Position numbers and translations under genes: made by a program
NCBI RefSeq assembly: GCF_049999945.1
Contig: NZ_JBLYUB010000016.1
Coordinates: forward strand, 1-64,000
Length of the DNA: 64,000 nt
Direction of reading: 5' to 3'
From: Planosporangium spinosum
GTDB lineage: Bacteria > Actinomycetota > Actinomycetes > Mycobacteriales > Micromonosporaceae
Shown here: one piece after another, positions 40,870-49,264 of the stretch
Layout of the letters: every line of letters begins with the position of its first letter
Numbering within the stretch: the stretch's first letter is position 1
Notes under the pieces: model-generated
Database searches by the model: none
What the model saw: only the letters and a program-made list of their open reading frames with translations
Told to the model about the DNA's origin: nothing

Positions 40870-42345
40870 TCAGCTCAGGCCGGCGGGGAGCGGGCCGGCG
40901 GCGAGGAGCGCCACGACGGCGAGCAGCGCCGCGCGCAGCCGGTCGTCGTCGACCTCGGCGTTGAGCCCGAGGCGCACCCCGTGTACCGGTGTGGCCCGGC
41001 TGGCCGCGTAGTCGTCGCCGGGCGAGAGCAGCACCCCGGCCTGGCGGGCCGCGGCGACCAGCTGGCCGGCCGTCCACGGTTCGGGCGGCGCCAGCCACAG
41101 GTGCGGCGCGCCGGGGGCGGCCGGCACCGCGTACGGGGAGAGCAGGTCGGCCGCCAGCGCGTGGCGCGCGGTGGACGCGGTGACCCGGGCGGCCACCACC
41201 CGGGCGGCGGTACCGTCGGTGACCCAGCGCGCGAACACCTCCCCGAGCAGCGGGGCGGCCAGCCAGGCGGTGGCGCGGACCGCCGCGACGACCCTGGCCC
41301 GTGCCGCCGGCGGGGTGGTGAGCACCCCGACCCGCAGTCCCAGGCTGAGCACCTTGGCGGCGCTCGCTACGTGGCAGGTACGCGCCGGCAGCAGCGCCGC
41401 GACCGGGTCGGGGCGGTCGGGGGCCAGGACGGCCAGCGGGTCGTCCTCGACCACCCACACCCCGGCGCGGGCGCACACCTCGGCCAGCGCGGCGCGGCGG
41501 GCGGCCGGCATCACCCGGCCGGTCGGGTTGTCCAGGGTCGGCTGGAGGTGCACCAGCGAGACGGCGCCGTCACGGCACACCTCGGCCAGGGCCTCCGGCA
41601 CCATCCCGGCGTCGTCCGACGGCACCGCCACGACCGGCAGCCGGCACTGGCGGGCCGCCGCGAGCAGCCCCGGGTTGGTCAGCACGGTGGTGGCGACGGC
41701 CGTACCGGGCTCGACCAGTGCACTCACGGCGGCGGTGAGGGCGTGCTGGGCGCCTGCGGTGAGCGTGACCTGGTCGGCGCCGGGCCGGAACCCGCCGTAC
41801 GCCAGCCAGGCGGCGCCCGCCCGGCGGTGTGCCGGAGCGTCGTCCCCGCGGTCGGTGTCGACCACGGTCCGGAGCGCGGCCGGGTCGGCGGCGATTGCTT
41901 TGAGCGTCTCCGCGAGCAACCCGAGGGTGTCAATCCGGTGAGCCGGTGGGTGCAGAGCGGCCAGGTCCACCAGGTCTCCGGCCTCGGCCGGGCCGACGCC
42001 GAACCCGGAGCGGACGAACGTCCCCCGGCCCACCTCCCCGCCCACGAGGCCGCGCCGCTCCGCCTCGGTGTACCCGCGGGCGACAGTGCCGACGGTGACG
42101 CCGAGCGCGCGGGCCAGCGCGCGGTGGGTGGGCAGCCGATCACCGGGTGCGAGCCGGCCATGGGCGAGGTCGGCGGCGATGGCGTCGGCGATCGCCTGGT
42201 AGGCCGGGCGGTCGCCGGCGAGCGAACGCGGCCGCCAGGTGTCCCGGCCGGTCGCGGGCGGCCGCCTGTCCCGGCCGGTCGCGGCCTCCCGCTGGGTCTC
42301 GGGCGACCGCCGGGTACCCGGGTCGGCGGGATCCGAATGCGCCAT
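40870..42345 (-). CDS. MocR-family (GntR-aminotransferase) transcription regulator
   Basis: A 491-residue protein. The ATG at 42345 follows AGAGGA. A low-complexity Arg-rich start leads to a GntR winged helix (residues about 45-115: PAYQAIADAIAADLAHGRLA, LPTHRALARALGVTVGTVAR). A PLP-dependent class I aminotransferase-like domain fills the rest, with LTAGAQHALTAAVSALVEPG, LVHLQPTLDNPTGRVMPAAR and SAAKVLSLGLRVGVL holding the likely PLP Lys. MocR proteins bind amino compounds or PLP and activate or repress a divergent gene, here the MFS exporter. The array of AATTGAC half-sites between the two genes is the probable binding region. Confidence 0.9.
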   Translation of the reverse strand: MAHSDPADPGTRRSPETQREAATGRDRRPPATGRDTWRPRSLAGDRPAYQAIADAIAADLAHGRLAPGDRLPTHRALARALGVTVGTVARGYTEAERRGLVGGEVGRGTFVRSGFGVGPAEAGDLVDLAALHPPAHRIDTLGLLAETLKAIAADPAALRTVVDTDRGDDAPAHRRAGAAWLAYGGFRPGADQVTLTAGAQHALTAAVSALVEPGTAVATTVLTNPGLLAAARQCRLPVVAVPSDDAGMVPEALAEVCRDGAVSLVHLQPTLDNPTGRVMPAARRAALAEVCARAGVWVVEDDPLAVLAPDRPDPVAALLPARTCHVASAAKVLSLGLRVGVLTTPPAARARVVAAVRATAWLAAPLLGEVFARWVTDGTAARVVAARVTASTARHALAADLLSPYAVPAAPGAPHLWLAPPEPWTAGQLVAAARQAGVLLSPGDDYAASRATPVHGVRLGLNAEVDDDRLRAALLAVVALLAAGPLPAGLS

Positions 42346-42366
42346 GGATCGGATCCTCTCACGCCG

Positions 42367-42426
42367 AATTGACTGCACCGTACTCACAATTGACACCATG
42401 CAATAAAAAATCTATGGTGTCAATTG
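42367..42426. promoter_or_regulatory. MocR operator region between divergent regulator and exporter genes
   Basis: Three AATTGAC half-sites: direct at 42367-42373 and 42388-42394 (21 bp apart, two helical turns), and inverted (GTCAATT) at 42419-42425. The second and third belong to perfect 13-bp arms (CAATTGACACCAT, 42387-42399, and ATGGTGTCAATTG, 42414-42426) around an AT-rich centre. Two direct copies plus one inverted copy is the arrangement described for MocR proteins such as GabR and PdxR. It lies 22-82 bp before the regulator start and 59 bp before the exporter start. Confidence 0.75.
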
Positions 42427-42484
42427 ACCGCGACGGGTCGGGTGTGGCCGGTCGACGCCGGGTCGACGCTCCGAGGAGGCATGC

Positions 42485-43966
42485 ATGCAGACGGAAGACC
42501 TGAGCGGTCGCGCCGCGGCCGAACCGATCGCCGCGACCGACCCATCCACCCCCGCCGAACCGATCGCCGTAGCCGATCCGCCCACCCCCGCCGAACCGAT
42601 CGCCGCGACCGACCCATCCGCCCCCGCCGAACCGATCGCCGTGGCCGATCCATCCACCCCCGCCGATCCGCTCCCGGCGGAGCGGCGCAACCTGCGTCGG
42701 CTGTGGGGATCGGTCGGGGTGAGCCTGCTCGGTACGCAGGTGACGACCCTGGCGCTGCCGCTGACCGCGCTGACGGTGCTGCACGCCTCAGCCGGCCAGG
42801 TGGCGGTGCTCGCGGCGGTCGGGACCGCGCCGTTCCTGGTGCTGGGCCTGCCGGCCGGCGCCATCGTCGACCGGTTTCCGGCCCGCCGGCTCATGGTCGC
42901 CACCGACCTGGCCCGCGCCGCGCTGCTGGCCAGTGTCCCGCTGGCGTACGCCGCACACGCCCTCACGCTGGTCCACCTGTACCTGGTGGCCGCGGCGGTC
43001 GGGGCCCTGAGCGTCCCCTTCGACGTCGCCTCGCTGTCGGCGCTGCCCGCACTGGTACGCCCCGAGCGCATCGCCGCCGCCAACGTCAGGCTGGAGTCCA
43101 CCCGGGCGGTCGCCGAGACCGGCGGCCCGGCCCTCGGCGGAGCCCTGGTCCAGGCGGTCACCGCACCGGTCGCGCTCGTCGTGGACGCGGCCAGCTACCT
43201 GCTGTCGGCGCTGTTCCTGCGGCGCCTGCCGAAACTGCCGGCACAGGCCCCCGCCGGCGCACGGGAACCGCTCCTGGCCCAGATCCGCGCCGGTATCCGG
43301 TTCTGCCTCGCCCACCGCTACATCCGGCCGCTGGCGATGAGCGCGGCGTGGATGAACTTCTGGACCCAGGCCCTGTTGGCGGTCTTCATCACGTACGCCG
43401 TGCGCGACCTGCACCTGTCCGCCGCGGCCGTCGGCGTCGTCCTCGGCGTGGCCAACCTCGGCTATCTGGCCGGATCGTTGCTCGTACCGTGGCTCAACCG
43501 GCGGCTCGGGCTCGGCCCGACGATCGCGCTGGGGGTCGCGCTGCACGGCGCGTACCTGCTCGCCGCGCTCGCCCCGTCCGGCTACCCGATGCCGTGGCTG
43601 ATCGCCGGATTCATGATCGCCGCAGCCGGTCAGGGCATCTGGAACGTCGACGCGGTCAGCCTGCGCCAGACCACCACGCCCGGGCCGATGCTGGCCCGCA
43701 TGAACGCCACCAACCGGTTCCTCATCTGGGGCACGATGCCGCTCGGCGCGGGCGCCGGCGGCCTGCTCGCCGCGGCCACCGACCTGCACACGACCGTCAC
43801 CGTCGCCGCTGCCACGGTCCCGTTCGCCGTGCTCGCCGTCCTGTTGTCGGCGGTCCGCCGCCTGCGCAGCATGCCCGCGCCGGCTGTCGACGCACCAGCC
43901 GCCGTCGACGCACCAGCCGCCGTTGACGCGCCGGTCGCCGAGCCGGCACCGGCGCATGCCGGCTGA
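42485..43966 (+). CDS. MFS exporter with repeat-bearing N-terminus
   Basis: A 493-residue major facilitator protein of the MFS_3 (EntS-like) drug or metabolite exporter group, with twelve predicted helices beginning at LRRLWGSVGVSLLGTQVTTL. GLPAGAIVDRFPARRLMVAT is the conserved loop between helices 2 and 3. The about 70-residue cytoplasmic N-terminus contains four 12-residue repeats (AEPIAATDPSTP type), and the C-terminus has three AAVDAP-like repeats; neither is usual in the family. It is divergent from a MocR regulator that presumably controls it. Confidence 0.85.
   Translation: MQTEDLSGRAAAEPIAATDPSTPAEPIAVADPPTPAEPIAATDPSAPAEPIAVADPSTPADPLPAERRNLRRLWGSVGVSLLGTQVTTLALPLTALTVLHASAGQVAVLAAVGTAPFLVLGLPAGAIVDRFPARRLMVATDLARAALLASVPLAYAAHALTLVHLYLVAAAVGALSVPFDVASLSALPALVRPERIAAANVRLESTRAVAETGGPALGGALVQAVTAPVALVVDAASYLLSALFLRRLPKLPAQAPAGAREPLLAQIRAGIRFCLAHRYIRPLAMSAAWMNFWTQALLAVFITYAVRDLHLSAAAVGVVLGVANLGYLAGSLLVPWLNRRLGLGPTIALGVALHGAYLLAALAPSGYPMPWLIAGFMIAAAGQGIWNVDAVSLRQTTTPGPMLARMNATNRFLIWGTMPLGAGAGGLLAAATDLHTTVTVAAATVPFAVLAVLLSAVRRLRSMPAPAVDAPAAVDAPAAVDAPVAEPAPAHAG
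42518..42661 (+). repeat. Four 36-bp tandem repeats in the exporter's 5' end
   Basis: Four in-frame 36-bp units encode AEPIA(A/V)(T/A)DP(S/P)(T/A)P. Units 1 and 3, and units 2 and 4, are most alike, as though a 72-bp pair was duplicated. Confidence 0.88.
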
Positions 43967-44006
43967 GCCGCCTAGCGTCGCGGGCGCGGGACGTCAGCGC
44001 CCGTCT

Positions 44007-44040
44007 CGGGTACGGGCCGTCAGCCGTCGGCCCGTACCCG
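44007..44040. terminator. Hairpin between convergent genes
   Basis: CGGGTACGGGCC (44007-44018) pairs perfectly with GGCCCGTACCCG (44029-44040). The right arm encodes the last residues of the reductase gene, whose stop codon is in the loop. Confidence 0.65.
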
Positions 44041-44598
44041 CAGCGGCGCCAGCACCTCCGCGTAGCGCACCAGCTCGTCGAGCAGCGCTCCGGCCGAGGC
44101 GTCCATCATCTCGTTGGGCTTGACCCGCTGGTCGGAGTCGAGGAACTGGGTCACGAACGGGATGGACACCGCCTCGGTCATCGGCACCATCTTCAGGGTG
44201 GTCACGATCTGCTTGGCCATCTGCACCGCACGGGTACCCGCCGACACCCCGCCGTAGCTGACGAACCCGACCGGCTTGTGCTGCCACTCCTGGTGGAGGT
44301 AGTCGAGCGCGTTCTTCATCGGCGCGTTGATTCCGTAGTTGTACTCGGGCATCACGAACACGTAGGCGTCACCGGAGTCGATGGTCGCGCTCCAGTCCTT
44401 CGTGTGCTGGTGGGTGTACTGCCGCAGCCGGGGGTGCTGCGGCTCGTCCATGAACGGCAGGTTGATCTCGGCCAGGTCGAGGACCTCCACGTCGAACCCG
44501 CCGTGTTCACGGGCCCGCTCGGCGAACCACTGACCGACCGGCAGCCCGACGCGACCGGTACGGGTACTGGTGATGATGATCTGCAGCGTGGGCAACAC
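44020..44598 (-). CDS. NADPH-dependent FMN reductase
   Basis: A 192-residue flavodoxin-like protein. IIITSTRTGRVGLPVGQWFA is the FMN phosphate loop; DAYVFVMPEYNYGINAPMKN (near residue 75) is the family signature P-E-Y-N; PVGFVSYGGVSAGTRAVQ follows. Such enzymes reduce FMN or quinones with NAD(P)H, or act on azo and nitro compounds. The start is GTG 44598 (VLPTLQI) or TTG 44595, both behind AAGGAG; TTG has the better spacing. It is divergent from a hydrolase gene. Confidence 0.9.
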   Translation of the reverse strand: MLPTLQIIITSTRTGRVGLPVGQWFAERAREHGGFDVEVLDLAEINLPFMDEPQHPRLRQYTHQHTKDWSATIDSGDAYVFVMPEYNYGINAPMKNALDYLHQEWQHKPVGFVSYGGVSAGTRAVQMAKQIVTTLKMVPMTEAVSIPFVTQFLDSDQRVKPNEMMDASAGALLDELVRYAEVLAPLRVRADG

Positions 44599-44725
44599 AC
44601 ACTCCTTGGTGCAACTGATCGTGTGCTTTGTACCGTAACGCACCCGTCGTCCCGTCTGCGAAGTTGGCCGCCGGGCCATCGGCCCGCCGCGTGATGATCC
44701 AGCGTTCCGCCGCGATAATTCGTCG

Positions 44726-45295
44726 ATGCGGAACGCGGTCATCGTCCACGGCATGCCCAGTCGGGAGGAGTACTACGACCCCGACCTCCCGACGGCCAGC
44801 AGCCACCACTGGCTGCCATGGCTGGCCAAGCAACTGCTCGTCCGCGACATCCCGGCGTACCGGCCGGAGATGCCGGCGGCGTTCGCCCCGGACTACCCGA
44901 CGTGGCGTCGGGAGTTCGAGCGGTACGACATCACACCGGAGACGCTGCTCGTCGGGCACAGCTGCGGCGGTGGCTTCCTGGTGCGCTGGCTCAGCGAGCA
45001 CCCCGCGACCCGGGTGGGCCGGGTCGTACTGGTCGCGCCGTGGCTCGACCCCGACCGCGGGCGGGCACCGGACTTCTTCGCGTTCACCATCGACCCCGAC
45101 CTCGCCCCCCGCACCGACGGTCTGGTCGTATTCAACTCCGATGACGACTCCGACGGGGTCCAGCGCAGCGCCCACCTCATCCGGGACACCGTGACCGGCA
45201 CCGACTACCGGGAGTTCCACCGGTACGGGCACTTCTGCGCGCACGACCTGGGCGGCCCGCGGTTCCCCGAACTGCTGACCGCCCTGCTGGACTGA
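44726..45295 (+). CDS. RBBP9-like alpha/beta serine hydrolase
   Basis: A 189-residue protein with the RBBP9/YdeN hydrolase fold. VIVHGMPSREEYYDPDLPTA is at the N-terminus; LVGHSCGGGFLVRWLSEH carries the nucleophile Ser near residue 79. The Asp of VVFNSDDDSDGV and the His of YGHFCAHDLG complete a plausible triad. The natural substrate of these small hydrolases is unknown. No signal peptide, so cytoplasmic. Confidence 0.85.
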   Translation: MRNAVIVHGMPSREEYYDPDLPTASSHHWLPWLAKQLLVRDIPAYRPEMPAAFAPDYPTWRREFERYDITPETLLVGHSCGGGFLVRWLSEHPATRVGRVVLVAPWLDPDRGRAPDFFAFTIDPDLAPRTDGLVVFNSDDDSDGVQRSAHLIRDTVTGTDYREFHRYGHFCAHDLGGPRFPELLTALLD

Positions 45296-45405
45296 GGACG
45301 TCGCCGCCCGGCCGGCCGGATCGACGGGCCGGGTTGGCGGAATGTGGCACCCGCATGTCCGAAAGTCGCGCGACAGCGCCGTACCGCTACGGCAGGCTGT
45401 CAGGG

Positions 45406-46380
45406 GTGAACACCGCATCCACTCCTGACCGACCTGGCCTCGGTTCCTGGCTACCCGGTTACCTTCTGCTCGCTCTCATCTGGGGCTCCAGCTTCCTGTT
45501 CATCAAGGTCGGCGTCCGCGAACTGCACCCGCTGTACGTCACGCTCGGCCGGGTCGTGGCCGGCGCGCTCACCGTGGTCGCACTGGTCCTGGTCACCCGT
45601 ACCCGGCTGCCTCGGGACCCACGCGTGTGGGGCCACCTGGTCGTCGTCGGCGCGGTCGGCGTGGTCATCCCGTTCACCCTGTTCGGGTACGGCGAGCAGC
45701 GCGTGTCGTCGGTGCTCGCCGGTATCTGGAACGCCACCACGCCGCTGGTGGCCCTGCCGGTGGCGACCCTGGCCTTCCGTACCGAACGCCTGACGGCCCG
45801 GCGGATCGCCGGCTTCGGAATCGGCTTCGCGGGCGTACTCGTCGTTCTCGGCGTCTGGCACGGCATCGGCGGCGTCCAGCTCACCGGGCAGCTGATGTGC
45901 CTGGGCGCGGCGGCCTGCTACGGCTTCGCGATCCCCTACCAGCGGCGCTTCCTGAGCGGGCTGGCCGGCTCCGGCCTGGCCGTCCCCGCCGGTCAGCTCA
46001 TCACCGCGACCGCGATGCTGCTGGTCGTCGCGCCGCTGGTCGCCGGTGCGCCGCCGGCACCGACCGCCCTGTCCGGCGACGTCGTCGCCAGCGTGCTGGC
46101 GCTCGGCGCGCTCGGTACCGGCCTGGCGTTCGTGCTCAACTTCCGGGTCATCCGGTTCGCCGGGGCCACCACCTCGACGTCGGTGACCTACCTGATGCCG
46201 ATCGTCTCCACCCTCATCGGGGTGCTCGCGTTGGACGAGCACATCCACTGGTACCAGCCGACCGGCGCCCTCCTCGTACTCGCCGGGGTGGCGGTGTCGC
46301 AGGGGATGGTGCGGCTGCCCGGAAGCCGGTCGCGCGAACGGCGGGCCGCGCGGGAGCCGGCGACCGCGGCCGTGCGGTAA
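45406..46380 (+). CDS. EamA/DMT-family exporter
   Basis: A 324-residue membrane protein with ten helices in two EamA halves: LLLALIWGSSFLFIKVGVRE in the first, and LMCLGAAACYGFAIPYQRRF starting the second. The end, STLIGVLALDEHIHWYQPTG, is the conserved final DMT motif. The family exports amino acids or other metabolites. GTG 45406 is preferred; the open frame upstream has no better start except ATG 45355. The gene is convergent with the FhuF-like gene. Confidence 0.85.
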   Translation: MNTASTPDRPGLGSWLPGYLLLALIWGSSFLFIKVGVRELHPLYVTLGRVVAGALTVVALVLVTRTRLPRDPRVWGHLVVVGAVGVVIPFTLFGYGEQRVSSVLAGIWNATTPLVALPVATLAFRTERLTARRIAGFGIGFAGVLVVLGVWHGIGGVQLTGQLMCLGAAACYGFAIPYQRRFLSGLAGSGLAVPAGQLITATAMLLVVAPLVAGAPPAPTALSGDVVASVLALGALGTGLAFVLNFRVIRFAGATTSTSVTYLMPIVSTLIGVLALDEHIHWYQPTGALLVLAGVAVSQGMVRLPGSRSRERRAAREPATAAVR

Positions 46381-46395
46381 CCGCGGGCCGGGACC

Positions 46396-46418
46396 ACCGG
46401 CCGGGATCGCCGGCCGGT
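46396..46418. terminator. Hairpin between convergent genes
   Basis: ACCGGCCGG (46396-46404) pairs perfectly with CCGGCCGGT (46410-46418) around GATCG, eight bases before the end of the FhuF-like gene. Confidence 0.65.
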
Positions 46419-46425
46419 CGGTGGG

Positions 46426-47229
46426 CTACCGGCGGCGGTGCAGCAGCACGCAGTCGCCGCACATGCCACCGCCGTCGAGCCGGTAGTACAGACAGCAACT
46501 GCGGCGTACGAAGCGCAACTGACCGTCGTCGAGGGTGAGATCGCCGCTGCCCCGCAGCGGACCGTGGTTGAGCAGGTACCGGCCGTCGGCGTAGCAGCGT
46601 GCCGGCGTGGCGCTGTGCGCGACCGTCCCGCCGGACGCGACCGCGCGCAGCGCACCGGCCAGCCCGGAGGCGACGTTGCCCCACAGCAGCGGGGCCGCGA
46701 CGGGTACCCGGGCGCGGACCGCGTTGACCAGGAGCCCGAGGTGGTCGTCGACGACCGTCTCGCACCAACGGCGGCGCAGCGCCGACCGGTCACCGCGCCA
46801 GCCCGCCCACCGTACGAGTACGACGGTGAATCCGCCCGGCGGGTCGTAGGCGAAGCGGACGTTCTCCGGACGCAGGTCGAGCAGCAGGTCCTCGCGCAGC
46901 AGCGCCGCCACGGCCGGGCCGACCAGACGGGCCGCGTAGCCCAGCACCACCATGGACGCGGCGACCCGGCGTTCCCCGGTACCCAGCCGGGCGGCCACCC
47001 GGTCGACGAGGTCCGCGGCGACGTCGTCGACCCCGGCACCGGCGGCGCGCAACCCGCTGGCCGGCGCCCCGGCATCCCGGTCGAGGCCGATCGCCAGCAG
47101 CGGGTTGGTCCCCGCCGCGCGCCGCACCGCCGCGGCGACGTCGCCGGCCGCGACGGATTTCAGCCGGTCACCGGCGGCCGGCGGCACGGCACCGCCGGCG
47201 GCGGACGGCGGGAGGTCACCGGCGGACAT
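46426..47229 (-). CDS. FhuF-like ferric-siderophore reductase
   Basis: A 267-residue cytoplasmic protein. The C-terminus ends RRSCCLYYRLDGGGMCGDCV, the C-C-x(10)-C-x-x-C motif that holds a 2Fe-2S cluster in FhuF-type reductases, which release iron from siderophores inside the cell. The N-terminal two thirds (VAARLGTGERRVAASMVVLG, LLWGNVASGLAGALRAVASG) fit the actinomycete FhuF-like group. No siderophore transport or synthesis gene is adjacent, which is unusual. The ATG at 47229 has no strong ribosome binding site. Confidence 0.85.
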   Translation of the reverse strand: MSAGDLPPSAAGGAVPPAAGDRLKSVAAGDVAAAVRRAAGTNPLLAIGLDRDAGAPASGLRAAGAGVDDVAADLVDRVAARLGTGERRVAASMVVLGYAARLVGPAVAALLREDLLLDLRPENVRFAYDPPGGFTVVLVRWAGWRGDRSALRRRWCETVVDDHLGLLVNAVRARVPVAAPLLWGNVASGLAGALRAVASGGTVAHSATPARCYADGRYLLNHGPLRGSGDLTLDDGQLRFVRRSCCLYYRLDGGGMCGDCVLLHRRR

Positions 47230-47661
47230 GCCGCGAACAGTAGCCGGCACGGTCCGCCGGCGGCGCGGCGACCTTCCGGGGCGAAGTGGACCGCGCCGGT
47301 ACGCCCGCCCGGGTGCCCGCCCGTTCTGCCAGCTCAGCCCCGGTACGCCGGAAACCGGTGGTACACCATCCGCACAACTGCCGATGACGGCCGACGCTAA
47401 TGCCTTCGACGTTCCTACATACAGGTTTATCTGTGCCCAATACGGAGATCGTGGCGCTACGCGACAGGACGGCTCGGCGCCGTGCGATGAGGACGGGTAC
47501 GGCGCGGCGCGACCGGACGGGTACCGCGCGGCATGAGCGTTCGGGGCGGCGCCGCCCGATGAGGACGGCAACCGTCCGAACGGACTACGCGACGGGCCGG
47601 CGACCGATCGCCGGACCAGCGGACCATGTGGAGGAGCGAGGCGCGATGGGACAGGCCACCG
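47230..47661. promoter_or_regulatory. Divergent intergenic region with AT-rich patch and short repeats
   Basis: About 430 bp between the FhuF-like and wax-ester synthase genes. An AT-richer patch (GACGTTCCTACATACAGGTT through TATCTGTGCC, about 47407-47434) is the likeliest promoter area and contains ACAG-GTTTAT-CTGT. The stretch 47480-47580 repeats GATGAGGACGG and GCGACCGGACGGGTAC; its open frames are Arg-rich and not convincing. Confidence 0.4.
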
Positions 47662-49152
47662 ATGGATCGTGACAGACTGAGCGCGCTCGACACCGCCTTC
47701 CTGTGCCTGGAGTCCCCGCGCGCGCCGATGCACCTGGGAGCGCTTGCAGTGTTCCAGTCGCCGCGGCGGATCCCCTCGGCGCGCCTGCGCACGATCCTCG
47801 GCGACCGCATCGCCCGGCTGCCCCATCTGCGCCAGCGGGTCCGGCCGACGCTGTTGCCGCCGGGCGCGGCGGTGTGGGAAGAGGACCGGTCGTTCGACCT
47901 GTCCCGCCATCTCCACCTCCACCAACTCCCCCGCGGCGGGCGGTCCACACTGGCGACGCTGGCCGCGGAGCTGATGGCCGAGCCGCTCGACCTGCGCCAC
48001 CCGCTGTGGCAACTGCACGTCGTCCGGGGACTCGGCGGTGGGCGCTTCGCCGTCCTGGTCAAGCTGCACCACGCGATGGCCGACGGGCTGCGCGCGGTGG
48101 AGCTGAGCGTCGGCCTGCTGGACGGGTACGGTGACGCCCGGCCCGCTCCGGCCGCCACCCGGGCGGACCGTACCGCGGCCGGCCCGTGGCCGCTGTGGGG
48201 CGCCGTACGGACAACCGTCGCGGCGGCCCGGCGACCGGACCGGCTGCTGGCCGGCCTGGCCCGCACGGCGCTGGGTCTGCCGCACGCGATCGCGCAGACC
48301 GCGGGTACGGTCGGGATCGCGTCGTCCATCGTGGCCTCCGCCCGGCTCGGCGCCCTCTTGTCACCGATGCTCGACGCCGCGCCCGGCGGTCTGGGGCCGG
48401 GCGGTGGGTCGGCCAACGGCCGGGCCGCGGCCCCCGCGATCCCCGATCACACCGCCGTACGCTCGACCACCGAGGATGTGACCTCCACCGACCGCCGGCT
48501 GGCCCTGCTGCGGCTGGACGTCGGCACCGTGCGTCAGGTCCGCAGGCGGTACGGCGGCACCGACAACGACGTCCTGCTCGCGGTGGTCGCCGGCGCGCTG
48601 CGCGACTGGCTGGCCGACCAGGGCCACCAGGCCGACAGCCTCAACGTACGGGCGTTCATCCCGGTCAGCCGGCGCAGCCGGCCCGACGGCCCGCGCCGCG
48701 GCAACGTGCTGTCCGGGTACCTGTGCGATCTTCCGGTGCGGGAGGGTGACGCGCCCGCCAGGCTGCGGCAGATCCGGGCGGCCATGGACCGCCACAAGGC
48801 CGCCGGGTTCGCCAGCGGACCGGGCGCGCTCCCGGTGCTCGCCGACCGCCTGCCCGCCGTGCTGCACCGGGTCGCCGGGCCGCTGGCCCGGCACGGCGCC
48901 CCGCTGCTGTTCGACACGATGATCACGAACGTGCCCATCCCGTCGCGGCCGTTCACGCTGGCCGGCGCGTACCTGCAGGAGGTGTACCCGATCGCTCCGC
49001 TGGCCCGCGGCCAGGCCCTCGGGATCGCGCTCTCGGCCTACCAGGGCCGCGTCCACGTCGGGCTGCACGCCGACCGGCAGGCCCTGCCCGACCTGCACCG
49101 GCTCGCCGACGCGGTACCGGCCGCCCTGGCCGGCCTGACCGGCGCGGTGTGA
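47662..49152 (+). CDS. Wax ester synthase/diacylglycerol acyltransferase (WS/DGAT)
   Basis: A 496-residue acyltransferase. RLSALDTAFLCLESPRAPMH is the family's N-terminus; VLVKLHHAMADGLRAVEL (near residue 138) holds the catalytic HHxxxDG; GNVLSGYLCDLPVREGD and TMITNVPIPSRPFTLAGAYL are C-terminal family motifs. It joins acyl-CoA to diacylglycerol or fatty alcohols, making storage triacylglycerol or wax ester. ATG 47662 is used; ATG 47626 is an alternative. A terminator hairpin follows. Confidence 0.92.
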   Translation: MDRDRLSALDTAFLCLESPRAPMHLGALAVFQSPRRIPSARLRTILGDRIARLPHLRQRVRPTLLPPGAAVWEEDRSFDLSRHLHLHQLPRGGRSTLATLAAELMAEPLDLRHPLWQLHVVRGLGGGRFAVLVKLHHAMADGLRAVELSVGLLDGYGDARPAPAATRADRTAAGPWPLWGAVRTTVAAARRPDRLLAGLARTALGLPHAIAQTAGTVGIASSIVASARLGALLSPMLDAAPGGLGPGGGSANGRAAAPAIPDHTAVRSTTEDVTSTDRRLALLRLDVGTVRQVRRRYGGTDNDVLLAVVAGALRDWLADQGHQADSLNVRAFIPVSRRSRPDGPRRGNVLSGYLCDLPVREGDAPARLRQIRAAMDRHKAAGFASGPGALPVLADRLPAVLHRVAGPLARHGAPLLFDTMITNVPIPSRPFTLAGAYLQEVYPIAPLARGQALGIALSAYQGRVHVGLHADRQALPDLHRLADAVPAALAGLTGAV

Positions 49153-49177
49153 CCGGGGACAGCCGTACCGACGGAGT

Positions 49178-49212
49178 GCCCCGGCCGGCGGACCGGCTCC
49201 CCCGGCCGGGGC
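49178..49212 (+). terminator. Hairpin after the WS/DGAT gene
   Basis: GCCCCGGCCGG (49178-49188) pairs perfectly with CCGGCCGGGGC (49202-49212), 26 bp after the stop. Confidence 0.7.
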
Positions 49213-49264
49213 GCTTATCGACGTTCGTTCGCGGGGCGCCGTCGGCGCGGACTAGCCTTGACAC

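Noticed and set aside
47400..47672. 90-residue Arg-rich frame before the wax-ester synthase
   Set aside because: Composed of repeats of GATGAGGACGG-type sequence, no ribosome binding site, overlaps the next gene's start; considered non-coding.
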